Shown here: in pieces, positions 35,631 to 48,299 of the stretch | How positions within the stretch are numbered: the stretch's first letter is position 1 | Layout of the letters: each line of letters starts with the position of its first letter | Source: Acanthopleura granulata | Lineage: Eukaryota; Mollusca; Polyplacophora; Chitonida; Chitonidae | Direction of reading: 5' to 3' | Assembly (NCBI GenBank): GCA_016165875.1 | Contig: JABBOT010000012.1 | Span: 12,026,984 to 12,090,983, forward strand | DNA length: 64,000 nt | Notes under the pieces: model-generated | What the model saw: the letters and a program-made list of their open reading frames with translations, nothing else | Databases searched by the model: none | Told to the model about the DNA's origin: nothing | Position numbers and translations under genes: made by a program

Positions 35631-36892
35631 TCCTCTTACCAGTATATTTTATCTGAGATACACATGTTTGTATCCGATTTGGAAATAATTTTATTACATG
35701 GATGTCATGCCTAGAATATGGGCTGTCTTGCATGCATCACTGAAATCTGACGACTGTTATGATCTTACATATTACCAGGTATATTTACCATTTATTTAAT
35801 TAATTTATTTAGGATCAGCATGGTAGTTAGTGTTGTTATGAAATTATTTCGTGTGATTATCGCCTCTGAACACCCTTTCGTGATTTTATTGGTAGTATAT
35901 ACGTATGTCGGATTGAAGGCTTAGATTTGAAACAATGTGGAATCTTCATCGTGATTCTTACCTTCTAAACCTCTGCATGCGACTGCCTGTACATGACCCT
36001 GGGCCTACGAGATTCGCTCTCACTGACGGATCATTCTAATTGATTTCGAATGTTGAATTATATTTATTTTCACCTGGGCATTTGTTGTCCTCCGGAGTGC
36101 GTGAATGCGGAAAATGTTTAAGAAGAGCTTAACAGTTGGTTCACTATGTATTTGATGATTAACGGCGTAAACTACATCTCGGCCAGAAGAAAATCAGCTT
36201 CCTCTCCCTTCTTTCCCGGGTGATAACTTCACTCTGTGTCTGTCTAGCCGGCAAGTGTTTCACCTTGTCGAGAACACCGATCACGAGATCTCACCAATTG
36301 GTTATTTTATAGCGGATGATGGGAACTAATCGAATTTTTTCACCTGCAAATCCTTGCATGCTGGTCCTGTGTTCTCGCAGGGTAGCAGGCGTTATTTCCA
36401 TCCTGTCAGGCCTCATTTACTCGCTTTCTGTTTGAAAATAAACTTTAAGCTCCTATTATCACAAATACGAACATTGGTAGGCGTGTAATTCCCAAGGACG
36501 TATCAACCACATACACAACAGCGAAAGCATAGACTATACGGCATACATGGATACTCGTGGAAGAAGGGAAGATGTTCGCTGTTGTTTTACGACTGTTTCG
36601 GCCTGGTCAATATGTACGTAAATGAGGGCAGGTGACGGAGAATTGCCTGAAATCTCTTTGCTAACGGCGGAGATCTCTTTGTCAACGGGGCGGGCGCGTC
36701 AGGACATCGTGCTGCTGTTTTCTGTGCTGAGTTCCGGACAGTGTCCGCGATTCTCGCGCGAGGATCAACATCACGATGTGAAACTGTTCCCTCCATGATT
36801 TGACCAGACGCCCCGCGGTAATAAATATACAGGTATTTTCGTCAGTTTACCGACATCCATGGTATTCCGCATCGTCAAATACTGAGTTTGAT
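35631..36892. other. Intergenic, nothing recognised
   Basis: Slightly less AT-rich at 36570-36800. A 69-codon minus-strand frame there has no recognisable feature. Confidence 0.5.
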
Positions 36893-37040
36893 TTTATTTA
36901 TTTATTTGATTGGTGTTTTACGCAATACTCAAGAATATTTCACTTATACGACAGCGGCCAGCATTATGATGGGAGGCACAGTCCGGTGGGAAACCCACGA
37001 CCATCCGCAGGTGGCTGGCACACCTTCCCACGTACGGTAC
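36893..37040 (-). mobile_element. tRNA-derived SINE (family A), 5' truncated, with target-site duplication
   Basis: Reversed tail TTTGATTGGTGTTTTACG, then TCACTTATACGAC and CCACGACCATCCGCAG. Flanks ACTGAGTTTGAT (36881-36892) and ACTGGGTTTGAT (37041-37052) are a 12-bp duplication with one mismatch, so the copy was already truncated when it inserted. Confidence 0.88.
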
Positions 37041-37052
37041 TGGGTTTGATAA

Positions 37053-40000
37053 TAGGCGTGTGATATGAGAGTTAATATGGTCAACGTGGTACCTCAGATG
37101 TGTTTCTAGTAGCAGTGTATCATATAGAGCACAGAAATAATAGGTTCTTACAATGCATAAATACATTTTGATGACAACATTGATAATTTTATAATGTGTC
37201 CCATTATTGGTGGAACAGGCTAATTTTCGCTAAACTGTGTTTAAAAAAAGAAATCAGCCTGTGTTATTTATTATGTCAGTTTTAGTCTGCCTACCCTTGT
37301 ATGAGTCAAACATTGCTGAATAACGGCCATGTCAAACAAAGAAATAAGTAATCCTTCAGTCTTCATAAAGTTTCTTTGCGGCCTTTCCCGATTGGTAGTT
37401 TGCAGGTGGTAGGCATCCTCTCTGTCAAATTCAAGCGAGCCCTAGCCCGAAAGGCGATCCATTGACTCCCCGCCTTAACGTGTTAAATAAAATTAAGTAA
37501 ACTTGTGGGTCAGTAAAGCCAGTTTCAGATTAACCTAGTCAAAAGTTCCTCATTTTAAGTGCTTCAAGCACTTAATGTAAGAAACACATACATGAGAATA
37601 AATAAAAATCAAGACACACCCAAAACTATTTCTGACATATGACGTTTTGGAGTACTCTCCGTTGAAAAAGTATTTAAGATCGAATGGACAAGAGTTCAAA
37701 ACTCCGTTGAGATCAACTTTTCATGTCATTGACAGTAGAGCAATGGGGACAGTGTTAATACAGGGACGCGTGTTCAAGCGATAGCTATATAGTATTCCCC
37801 TTTAGCTACGGCATTGCAATTGTGGCCCATGGTACACGTGAATATACATGCACGTTTCTGTATCTTTCGACGTAAAGATGCTTTGATTTTTATTTTCAGT
37901 TCAAAGTTGAAAAGATCTCCATGATTTATCACTTTACTATACCTTTAAAAGATGAGAGCTATGAGTTTTAGTGACGGGTGTGTGTGAAATCGCCTTCGGG
38001 CATCAGTGACATGTAAAAGTATGAAGTTCGATGGGTCTGTGTGCGACAGAAGCAAATTGGGTTACTCTCACAGGCAACGGCTATTGGAATTTCAACAGGT
38101 GGTATATAAACTGGTGTATACAAAGGATAACCCATCTCCAACATACTTCTATTGCCGTTTACCATTTCCGTTTGTCATTCCTAGTGATACGGCTAATGTT
38201 GAATGACTTGTCACACGTACTGTTTTGCAATAATACATCATTTCCAACTATTTACACTGTGGGGAATTACACCTTGAAAATTTACCACAGGAATTTCACA
38301 GCGATCGTATGCTATTCTATGGCGCCATGTCCTCGGACTACAGGAACTTAACTTTTGTGTGGACTTTAATTTACGTATTTTCGTTCAAAACTTCAAGGTG
38401 TACGCCCATCTCCCGCAGTTATCATCGTTTGCCGTAATTCCCTCAAAGCTAACATTGCTGCGCTCTCTAAAGGTCATTACATAATTCCGGTGTGATTTTG
38501 CGACAAGATGACATTAATTGTTAATTTTTGCTCTGAGTGTCACTTCCAAAAAATGATATACACGAAGAAGGATAGGTGGAGTTGCAGTGTGTAATTAAGG
38601 ACAAAACTGAAAATCTGGAATATCATCACGAAAAGTAACCAAAAACAGATGAACAAAGGCAAGGACTTTTGAAATTGTTTCACGCGATACACGTTTGGAG
38701 ATAACAGCGATGTGAACAATTTATGAAAGAATTGTGTATACAATTAGAAATCGTGTTCGTGTCTAAGGTCGACAGGATGAACAAAAGAGCACATCGCCCT
38801 ACATTATCTCTACTTTGCTCATTTTACGTCTTTAATCAGCGCAAAGCTCATAAACAAATAAAATGTTTGTGCATTTAGATATCGGGCATAATGAGGTTCT
38901 ACATTGCATGTTTTTTGATCGCACAGCTTTACCAGATTTCTACAAATACATGTATCCGTTGCAGCTGGTTTTTACAGAATAAAACATAAATATTCGCGTT
39001 CAGATTTTTAATAACAAACACTGAGATATTTGGTTGAACATTTTTGAAGATACAAAGTAACAAGCGAAAGTTTGCCATAGCTGCGAGATCATGCAAAAAC
39101 TCATTGTCGTTTCTCGTTAAGACAATGGTCCATATAGGTTAAAATATAGGGTATCAAAATTGCACCAACTAACGGACTGACAAAGTGAACTGCTTATCGC
39201 TACTAAGATACAGTTTGATTTGAAGTGTGTATTATAATGGAGTAACCTTTCTCGACTAAAGCAATGTGAGCCAAAGTTATGTAGTTTGTCGTTCATTCCT
39301 GCCTTTACCATGACCAACTGGTCACTGGCAAACTGGTTACTTGATACTCCCGAGAACAATTGTTACTCTAGCTTGACCCTTTGGCACTAATGCGCGGGGA
39401 AAGGTATCCGTTTTAATGATGTCCTGACTTATCTATTGGTTGACTAATTGACTGATTTAATTAACTGGGCATTCACTCTGTGATCGAGATTCAATTTTAA
39501 GAATGTGGGAAACTACTGCCCTGTTTGACAAACCTCCAGCTTTGACAAAATGAGGGCTGCATTCGAGTGAGAAACATCACTGGTCAAGGGTCCATTGGCG
39601 AAAGGTCGATAGGCCACTGGCTCCAATATCTACAGTGTGGCCCTTGCGTGAGAAGGCTCCAGGAATGATTGATAAAGGTGGATTGTTGAGTAGAAAACCA
39701 GGGGAATAAGATGAAAGTATGACACGAAGAGATTTGTTTGGCTTATCTCAGACAAGGTATATCTAAATGATTGCTGTGCACATATTCCAATGAGTAATGT
39801 TCATATACGTGGGAGAGCTGGCTAAAACATGCTGATTTCCTTTTTAAATTTTATAACTGATCAAGACCGTAGCTCTATGTCAATCTGAGTGGCCTTCATA
39901 CAACTAGGTTATGTATGTACATCTCAAGACATTCTCTCAGTCGCTGTGTTCAACAGATCTCAAACCGCAAATCAATGGGCACCTTGGGCTAAAAGACAGT

Positions 40001-40126
40001 CGAGAGGCCAGCATTGGATTCGCTTCTTTGCCAGTCCATTGGCAACACATTTAAGTTGTCTCTATAAATTGCCGTTTTCACGGTGCATAAACCTTTGTTT
40101 TGACTAAACGTCAAAAGACACACTAT
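37053..40126. other. Intergenic, nothing recognised
   Basis: AT-rich. The frames present are short and overlap on both strands. Confidence 0.5.
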
Positions 40127-40584
40127 TCATTCCCGAACTCCATTAAAAACGGGCAAAACAGACACAGATAGGAAAAAAGATTTGCCAACAAACTCAGTGG
40201 TGTTGAAAATATAGAGCACCAGTGTCAAGCGACTTAAGTATTTGACAAGTTTTTTTCTATTCATTCCGTTATAAGGTTTTGCGTTAAACACCGAGATTAT
40301 GTCAACTGTCGAACAAGTTTTGCCCGGTGAAGTGTGTGACGTCACGGGCATGTCTCGGATGTTTCTGTGTGCGGCGTTTGCGCAACAAATCCCGGCGAAT
40401 GTTCTGTGCAATGTGCGTTCCTTGTCGTTATCGACGAACCAAACGGTAATCACCTGCATATATGCAGTGTGGAAGTCATCGCAAAAGAAAAGCACGACGG
40501 TTTTATCCTTCCTAGCTGCTGTGCTATGTGTTGACAATAAACTGGGTTTGTCATCTATGTATACACAACGACAGGTACTGCCTT
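40127..40584 (-). pseudogene. Candidate exon or relic: EGLN/PHD-like 2-oxoglutarate dioxygenase C-terminal core
   Basis: Open frame of 152 codons bounded by stops. The middle reads KDKTVVLFFCDD, FHTAYMQ, ITVWFVDNDKER. This resembles the end of the EGLN/PHD double-stranded beta-helix, where LLFFWSD is followed by a metal-ligand His, then AY, an Arg that binds 2-oxoglutarate, and ITVWYFD.DER. His is present at the right relative place; the Arg is not (MQV in place of RYA), and the loop is several residues shorter. Known members hydroxylate prolines; activity here is doubtful. No strong acceptor was found. A 163-codon plus-strand frame (40299-40787) overlaps it and matches nothing I know. Confidence 0.3.
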
Positions 40585-41052
40585 GTCACTCCAGTCAACA
40601 GTCTGCCCACCATTCCCCCCGACAGACGCCTAGGTGTGTTGTGAACATATACGAAAACATGCATACATATTCACATTACCAAATTTCTTTTCAATTTTTT
40701 ATTTTTTTAAATTTCTACGATCGAAGAATAAAAAAAAAAACCCGAATGAAGATTACACTTGACCCACAGCCCTTGTGTTTTAGGTAGGATTTACCTCAGT
40801 GTTACCACAAACATCAGACGGGTTGTGGCTTCTGCAAGTAACCTGGTACACCTGGCTGTATGTGGACAGGTATTCCATGGATAAGAGCGCGTACCGAAAA
40901 AGTACTGTGAACAGTTATATCAATAAGTGAGTCTGTGAGGTGATATGCCAAAAACGCCCATGCGTTATAAGCGTTTCGCCATCAGTGATGAAAGGTAAGC
41001 GACTATAGTCAGCAGTTTTTAATCAGACTGGATTAGCAATAAGAATACTTAC

Positions 41053-41221
41053 TTCCTGGCTTGTTTGTATTTGCCATGATGATTTGGAGGAAAACTGGTA
41101 ACTATGTACTCGTGTATTACAAAGAGTAATGGTCAGTCCGTTAGCTTGACAGTCGACATTGCGTGGGAAAGGGTATCCCATTGGCTTTTGGAAAAAGTAC
41201 GTGTATGGGGACATTTTATTT
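41053..41221 (-). CDS. Candidate exon B, unknown protein
   Basis: Flanked by an acceptor-like CCAATCCAAG and a perfect donor GTAAGT. In one frame it encodes 56 residues including NKMSPYTYFFQKPMGYPFPR and TLCNTRVHSYQFSSK. The phase is compatible with candidate exon A upstream on the same strand. Not recognised. Splice signals of this quality also occur by chance in 64 kb. Confidence 0.2.
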
Positions 41222-41302
41222 CTTGGATTGGTGGTTAACAACGCTGTCAAGAATTTTAACTACATAGCGTCATTTAAGTTTATGGATAGAGTAGAGGAAA
41301 CA

Positions 41303-41500
41303 GTCGCTTTATAGTCTCTAGCACTGGCCATTATTAAATATTGTACTCAAGAATTGGCTGCATTGAATCGCATTGGCGAACAGTCCGATATAGCATATAT
41401 ATGTTGCACTGACCACTGATATCGTGCACAAGAATAGGCTACATTCAAACTCATTTGGGAATACTTCCCTGTAGCATCTTACACTAGCTAGTACCAGTAC
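41303..41500 (-). repeat. Tandem repeat, about 85-bp unit, about 2.3 copies
   Basis: On the minus strand, units share CCAAATG or CCAATGC, GAATGTAGCC or CAATGCAGCC, ATTCTTG, ACAATATT or ACGATATC, and GGCCAGTGC or GGTCAGTGC. It lies between candidate exons A and B. Confidence 0.65.
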
Positions 41501-41646
41501 GGCAGCATGCTCTTTTAGAGACTGAACAATCAATACGTACATAAGGCACACCAGTATTGTTCCGGCCGGATGATAGAAATCCTCCCCGGGTAATGCCGGG
41601 AATGTCTCTGTCATCGATCAGCACTGGTGCCAACCCGTTGACTTAC

Positions 41647-41986
41647 AACTTGTTACACTTTCTATCTACGCAATAAGAGGTGGCCAGAGCTTCTCTCTGT
41701 GTAACACTGGCATAACGAACATAATCGCTCGGTACATTTTTCCTGAAGGGGAAGTTCATGGAAGCGTTTCTCGCGACGAAATCCAGTCGATGTCTCGACA
41801 GCATCACGTGCAGTCGTTTAATCGGGTTAAATATGAACATACAAACGGTGGCAGTTGCTTTGTTACATGACTCAACAGAAGCCATGGTCGATACTCTGGA
41901 AAGCTGTGCGTGCACGGCTTTCACCGGTCGCTTAATACATGTCGGTGTTTTTCTGCAAGTGGTCGGAGAGACAACTGGATAAACTC
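41647..41986 (-). CDS. Candidate exon A, unknown protein
   Basis: Open for 112 codons between TATATCAG and a perfect donor GTAAGT, starting with two bases and ending with two, which fits exon B. Rich in Arg, Cys and Val, with segments such as CMFIFNPIKRLHVMLSRHRL and NVPSDYVRYASVTQREALAT. I know no matching family. The acceptor has a poor pyrimidine tract, and a 74-codon frame lies on the other strand. Confidence 0.2.
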
Positions 41987-42365
41987 CTGATATAATGTCA
42001 TACAATTTGTCAATCCTCGCTATCACACAAATGCTCGAATGTGTGCATACTGACACCGCTTTTTGAATGTGGTGCAAACGCATTGGTAGGGTTTGAAATG
42101 GTGGTATGAATGGAGTTGAATACAACTTTATTTACAGGGGATAATGAGCTAGATATCGTGTGAGACCTGGAAATAGATGGTAGCAAGAATGGTATGAATG
42201 ATATATATCCTTAGATATCAAAAATATTTCTTAATAACGATCTTAAATAACAGTGGAATTAACAGTTAATGAGAGAAAGAAATCTGTCAAGTGTAAATGC
42301 CCTCGCAATCGTTGTGGAGCACAGTTATGGATACGATGAATGATTGATTCAAATGGAACTTTTGA

Positions 42366-42592
42366 TTATGTATTTGATTGGTATTATACTTCGTACTCAA
42401 GAAAATTTCAATTATACGACGGCAGCTGGCATTATGGTGGGAGGAAACCTGGCATAGCCCAGGGGAAAGCCACGACAATCCGCAAGTCGATGGCAGCCTG
42501 AATCGGATTTGAACTAACATCATCCTGGTGAGAGGCCACTACGTTATTGTTTTGTGATAGCACGCTAACCACTTGGTCAAGGAGGCTCCCGA
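42366..42592 (-). mobile_element. tRNA-derived SINE (family A), near full length
   Basis: Reversed tail TATTTGATTGGTATTATACT, then TTCAATTATACGACGGCAGC, ATTATGGTGGGAGGAAACC and CCACGACAATCCGCAAG. On the minus strand its head reads CCTCCTTGACCAAGTGGTTA then GCGTGCTA, with B-box-like AGTTCAAATCC. Confidence 0.85.
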
Positions 42593-45500
42593 GAATTGTT
42601 TAGAAATAATCTGTTAACAGTAATGGATAGCCAAAGTTTTTAATGATGATAAGAACATATTACTCAAAGAAAGTTTATTATGGCTAGATTCCCTGCTCAA
42701 TTCCTTTGTAATATGAAAATCTTCACACATTAAGACAGCTTAGGATTAGGATGTGGGTTTAAGAGGCAAAACCTTGAACTGACAATACCTGACAGCCTGT
42801 TTTTGCAATGTACAACGTTAAAGAAAGCCACGGCCAAAACTTTAATCCGCTGTTTGGCGCCTTGACCGCTCATGTTTTACATCTCACGATAACATGGATG
42901 AGATAAATCACTGTAACAATAACTTGTAAATGGTTTAAAATTAAAACTGCCGAAGGTCATTTGCAAACAAATGTCAGGTTTTAACCAGAAACAACTGGTG
43001 CTAAAATTCCACACAATGAGGGCAGTGAAGCTATTTTTCTTTTTGCCAGCTCAAAGGAAGCTCGTGATATTCTTTTTGTTGATGTTTATAGCTTTGAATC
43101 GAGCACCACAGGAATTCAGCCATTGGTTGAATCGATGCCTATGCAAATTTGCTCAACCCCTACTACATATCCCTGTCAACTCTTGCATAATGTCAAGGGT
43201 AATAATGTAACCCTTTTCGTTTCGGACAATAAACACACTGCAAACTTGCAACTTTCTGCAGTTTTGCAAACCTCACCTTCTATTATACATCGTGACCTTC
43301 GTTCTTTGGATAAATACGGTTAAATGACGTCAGATTAAAACTATCACGGACTTTCGAAATAAATAAATAAGGAAATATTTGTAAAAATGAAGCCAAAAAT
43401 GGCGATATGAAAAGATGGCCGTTGGATGGACAAAACCGTTCAAACAAGGTGTCAACCGGCCACGAAACATTTAGCTTTGGATTCCGCCACATTCAATTTG
43501 AATTGCGACATTTTGCGAGCACGTGTAAGTTAATTATTATTACAACATTCGAGTTATCCTCTCCAAGCCTGACAAATATTTCCCCTCCGATCGATACACT
43601 TGGCTCTAGTCAACGCACATGACTTTGTTTCGCATTTACTGAAGCAAACATGCCATAAAAACTAGTGCATATATCCCGGGATATCGTTATAAACCCGTGT
43701 GGCGAGGGACATATCATCCATGCTGTCCAAGATGTCGCCTCAGTCAACCACGTGTTGTCACAAGGTAGGCCGCTTGTAGATTTATAATAGCTTTTATTAT
43801 ATCCGCCTGTATCAATAGTTGGCTTCCTTCAAGTTCGGAGTAAAGCAGTGCCTTTTGGCCATTCGGTCCGCATGTTTTCATCCTCTGTCCAGAGAATTCG
43901 GACCAGTCTTCAAAGCAGAATGTTGAAATGCCACACTTCAGGAGTTATATCCATTCAGGAGTTATATTACATGTGTTTTCCTGTCGGCTTTATGATAGCT
44001 CAATATTTATATCCAAGGTTTATCGCTGATTCAAATGCGCTTTTCAAATCAAAGAAGTATACTCATACCGACTTACATTCATTCAAGACTGTCGATGGGA
44101 AAACTACGTGTAAAACACACGACTTTTTTAAGGTTCACGTGATTTGGGGGAGATTTTACCTCAGTATGCTTACATGGATTTCATACAGTTGCATGTAGAT
44201 ATTCTTCGTCGAAGTGGGTCGTCTTTCATCTTTCCTCATTTAATTAAATGTATAACAATTCGCTAGTCTTGTAAGCTGTAGTAGCTTACATGTTAACTCT
44301 CCATTAACTCTCAGTAATTCAGTAAGTCTCTCCCACCCATCCATCAGATTCAGACGACGAACACCTTTGTTGGGGCTTAACGTAAACACTACTGAAGATA
44401 CGCCGTGATTCTTCCAATTCTTAGGGCAGATATTAGTGGAGCTGGGAGAAAAGAAATTAACAAAGAATTTTTGGTAATGTGAATCTATATATGTACATGT
44501 TGTTAGTTAGATTGACTAACCATGTTAAAAAAGAGAAATCCTGTACCCCTGTTACAACTACATGCAAAAAAGAGCAGACCAGATGTCTCAGAAATTGGAA
44601 CAATTATGATCCATTATGATTCTGTTGATGTGAAATTTATATTGTTTGTAATTTTCTTCCATAATGTAAGGCGAGAACGTCGTTGAGCATGCAGGAGGGT
44701 TTTCAGCCGACTTTACCCTGGTTACAAAGATCAGGTGATCTGCGGAATGACTGGATACCTCACCTGAAAATAACCTGCATTAGTGAGTACCGCAGACAAC
44801 AGGGGGTAATTAAATGTTTGGCTCGTTTTGCTGTCTTGTATTTAATGATTAGGCACGCAAGCATTTTCTGCAGAATTGTTGGCCCGTATAAAGGAAGCGG
44901 CTGCCGAGTTGACGGAGTGCAGATTTCAACATTGTTATGAAGGATTCCCCATTCGGTGTAACATCACACAATCAGCAACTGAATCACGATACAGCATAGT
45001 GGTATGACTGATACATAGTTACGGATGCTTGCAATCCACTGCGGAGAAAGTTTATGTCACTGGACGCAGTATGCATAGCTAAAATGCTACACAACGGCGA
45101 CATCGATCACTGCTGTTAAATGGAAATCTGAGGGCACAACTTTGTTCTTTTGTATATGCTTTCTGCTTTATTACTTGGAGTTGTCGGAGGTGAGAGTAAG
45201 TCCACCATTGTTTACTGACGTGGTTGGGACATGGTATTGGGATTTATTTCTGTACCTCGGTCGTACTGTGCAGAAGGTTTACTGTCAACAAGCATTCAGG
45301 TAGCGCGTTTCTGAGATTTGAGGGAAAACTCCACACATGTCTTGCGTGTAAACGCGGATTAATTATTACTGACAGCGTTCTTGTCCGTTGGTTCACTTTA
45401 TAGACAATAGGCCTTCTGGGAAGAATAGAAACTGTAATACCCCGTTGGACTGATGTGGCCGCAGTGGATGAGAGATTAGAGACTTTTTTAACTTTAAACT

Positions 45501-46147
45501 TCATGACAAAATGAACTACTGTACAAGGTCAAATACCGGCTTGCCTATACGATTTCTATTACATGCGTCTATGCCATAGTGCAGATCGCTTAGTGCTTCC
45601 ATGTCATAGGGGTTGGGCGGGTGCAGACTGATATAAGGAAATAAAGTCGTAGGCACGAGTTGCCAACATGGTCTGGGGACTTAAGGACGAACTATTTGCA
45701 GATATGTTATTAGCGGAAAGACAGACCCAGTCAGGCGCCTAGTCCTCTTTTCACGACTGGGAACGTTACACGGACTTGATCAAAGTCCTAGCACCGGAAT
45801 TATCTGTCTAGTATTGACACACTCTGGATGTTCAAGTCCGTAACTGCGAGAATACCAGTGCCATAACCTTGCCACAATTAATACCACCCCACTGGCCACA
45901 GAAACAGTCCTTTCCCCAATGACGAAGTTGAGGGGAGTGTTTACCGGCAACCAATGTCATTTGTAAGGCCATTTCTCTTATGTGTACTCTGTCAAGTAGA
46001 TTAACACACAAAGACAAAATTTTGTTATCTTTTCGTGATGGAGGGTCTTTACGTTATTCACAGATACATACATGTATGTAGACCCTTATTCCAGTCCAAG
46101 GCATTGTTTCGGAAGCATGGTGTTCTATCCATAAAGTCTGTTTTAAA
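42593..46147. other. Intergenic, nothing secure
   Basis: AT-rich. Plus-strand frames of 85 to 116 codons (for example 43848-44198) and a minus-strand frame at 45244-45504 show no family signal. A 14-bp motif TTCAGGAGTTATAT is repeated near 43937-43970. Confidence 0.5.
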
Positions 46148-46415
46148 AAGTTCTTTGAACCATAACCTGATCGATATAATGAGTACTTTGTTCAACATAT
46201 GATGACTTTTTTTTACTCTTAAGGCATTTTAATGAAGTTCTTTGAATGATAATCTTTATCGATGTTATCATAGAATTTCATGGAATAATTGTAATGTTTT
46301 CTATCGATATATATGTAAGCCTTTTTATTAAGTTCTTTGAACCATATTTTTTCGATTTATTCAGTGCCTTGTTTAACATAATTATGATGAACTGCACACA
46401 GCAAATTGAATTGTT
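46148..46415 (+). repeat. Three-unit diverged tandem repeat, about 90 bp
   Basis: AAGTTCTTTGAA begins units at 46148, 46235 and 46330, and each is followed by a TCGAT-containing stretch. Units 1 and 3 share TTGTT(C/T)AACATA. Spacing is 87 and 95 bp. Confidence 0.75.
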
Positions 46416-46934
46416 CCAAGTAGAATAACTGGATAAAGACATCAGCCCTTAACTTCTCGTGATCGAGAATATCCCGATTGATCCTGATGATTTACAACAA
46501 GGTTATTTCTGAACCATGTCATATGTTAACTTGGGGATTTTTTAGCCATGGTCATCTAACTACTTCTAAAACTACGTCGATATCCTGACAACGTTTAGTG
46601 GATGAATGACAGAAGCTGGGCCACGCAAGATCTTAATTCAAATTAGGTCTACCACCCTCCTTTAATTACCGAATAATTCGTTATTCCATTAATCCATTAA
46701 ATCGACGATAATACAACCCGTTCCTCTCCAAGGCAACATATATAAAGGAAGTTTTTTTTTCTTCTTTTCTGACGGTAGGGAATCCCTCCTACTATCTGTT
46801 GTCAATAACCGGTCCACGACACTCATGTAAACGTTTGCAAAGTCTAATGCTCACTGAAGGCCACTTGTCTAAACATAGCGTGGATATCTGTACGCAAAAA
46901 TCTTAAGAGAATTCATCAGTAACTCAGTGGTTTA

Positions 46935-47028
46935 CTCCGGCTTTCTCAATTCATAAAACTGATCAAGATCATATAAGTGAAACATTTTGACGTCGAAACA
47001 TCAGACCAATAGATACATAAATAAATAC
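46935..47028 (+). mobile_element. Degenerate SINE 3' end (family A)
   Basis: CATATAAGTGAAACATTTTG, then ACGTCGAAACATCAGACCAAT and ATACATAAATAAATA match the family tail in order with many changes. Confidence 0.55.
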
Positions 47029-48041
47029 TACTGCTTCGGGTTTCAGGAAGTTTACGTCTCAACGCTCTTCCAGAATATTTTCTCTTTCAGCCCTGTATGT
47101 TCAAGAAAAGTGCACGCTCTTGAGGGATCTGCACATTAATGCTACCTAATAATGCTGTTTGAAATAAAAGCACCATGCGCTTTTTACGGTGTCATTGACT
47201 TATAAGTGGCTTTGCATTAACCTTGACCAACGCGTTGGAAAATTCCCGGATGTGGTCGGGCCGCCAGCTGTATCTAACCACGTTCTAAAACATAAACAAA
47301 CCGCGAAGAGCTGGGAAAGAAATATAGGTCATGAAGACAGCATGTAAATCTCCTGGTAATCTTTGCTTCTACAAAATTCCAGAGCGCTGTCAACCTCTCT
47401 GTGTCGTGCACATGTCAGTCAGAGACGGGGTACGATTCGTAATTGCTCTTTCGTATCGTGCAACGTATACAGGCAGCATACACGGTTCGGTATGTTCATG
47501 ATTTATGTGCGGGTTACGTGTTCAAATATGAACCTCGTAGACCCTACTGCCCGTTTGTGGACAGAAAAGCAGGGAACAACGAACATTCGCACGTCTGATT
47601 TTTGAGGAACATCCAATCAAAATGACATCAGTCAATGCCACATGTAAAAAAGCATCTGGTCAACAGAATTATTCTGATTGCCTTTCGGGGTACGTATTAC
47701 ACTTACGTGAACGTCTGTTTGTGAAAACGTTGTGGCAAACCGATGCACTGTTGATTGTACGAATGAAATTTCTTGGTAATCAATTATTCATCACACGAGA
47801 ATCTGTCATTTATCATGTATCAAGTGAGTTAAGGACACTATACACTCTCCGGGTAATATTTTAAGAGTTCCTGTTGCATGCATGTATCGTTTTGTCATCA
47901 AAGGGTTCATGTTTAAGTGCTCATCAAAAGGATGGAAAACAAGTTTTTTTTCCTAATAACATAACGATATTTGAGTCCCTGAACATGTCAAATGAGGGAA
48001 AAACGTTCAAAGTTTCCTCAAAATTTCGAAAAAATTCGTAA
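47029..48041. other. Intergenic, nothing recognised
   Basis: Two 80-codon plus-strand frames (47363-47605 and 47622-47864) have no recognised motif. Confidence 0.45.
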
Positions 48042-48299
48042 TGGCCGTATCGCTTCCGAATTCGGCGGCAAGACAACGCCGACCTGGCCAACGGACTTCA
48101 GGGCAAACTGTCAATGGTAAATACGAGTTTTAATCGCGATTGCCCACATGGACGGCCCTCAATTGACACAATCGTGGAAAACATTTACTTCGAGAATTTA
48201 GCACTTCGCCGTCAGATTACATTAAGCTTTATATGTGTTGTGTCGAAAACAGTGAGTGGTGAATGCCTTGGCGCATGTGAATACAGAGTGCACAGGTGA
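48042..48299 (+). pseudogene. Candidate relic with MutL-type CPHGRP motif
   Basis: Open frame of 85 codons after an in-frame TAA, less AT-rich than its surroundings at 48042-48175. It reads DNADLANGLQGKL, then about ten residues later CPHGRPSIDTI (Cys codon at 48141). In MLH3, PMS and bacterial MutL endonuclease domains a helix is followed by C(P/A)HGRP(S/T), a zinc-site motif. Here the spacing from the helix-like part is about six residues longer, and the sequence after the motif does not look MutL-like. No flanking splice sites or other MutL motifs were seen. A chance hexapeptide is quite possible. Confidence 0.2.

Noticed and set aside
40299..40787. 163-codon plus-strand frame
   Set aside because: Its C-terminal third is low complexity and it matches no family; the opposite strand has the more recognisable pattern.
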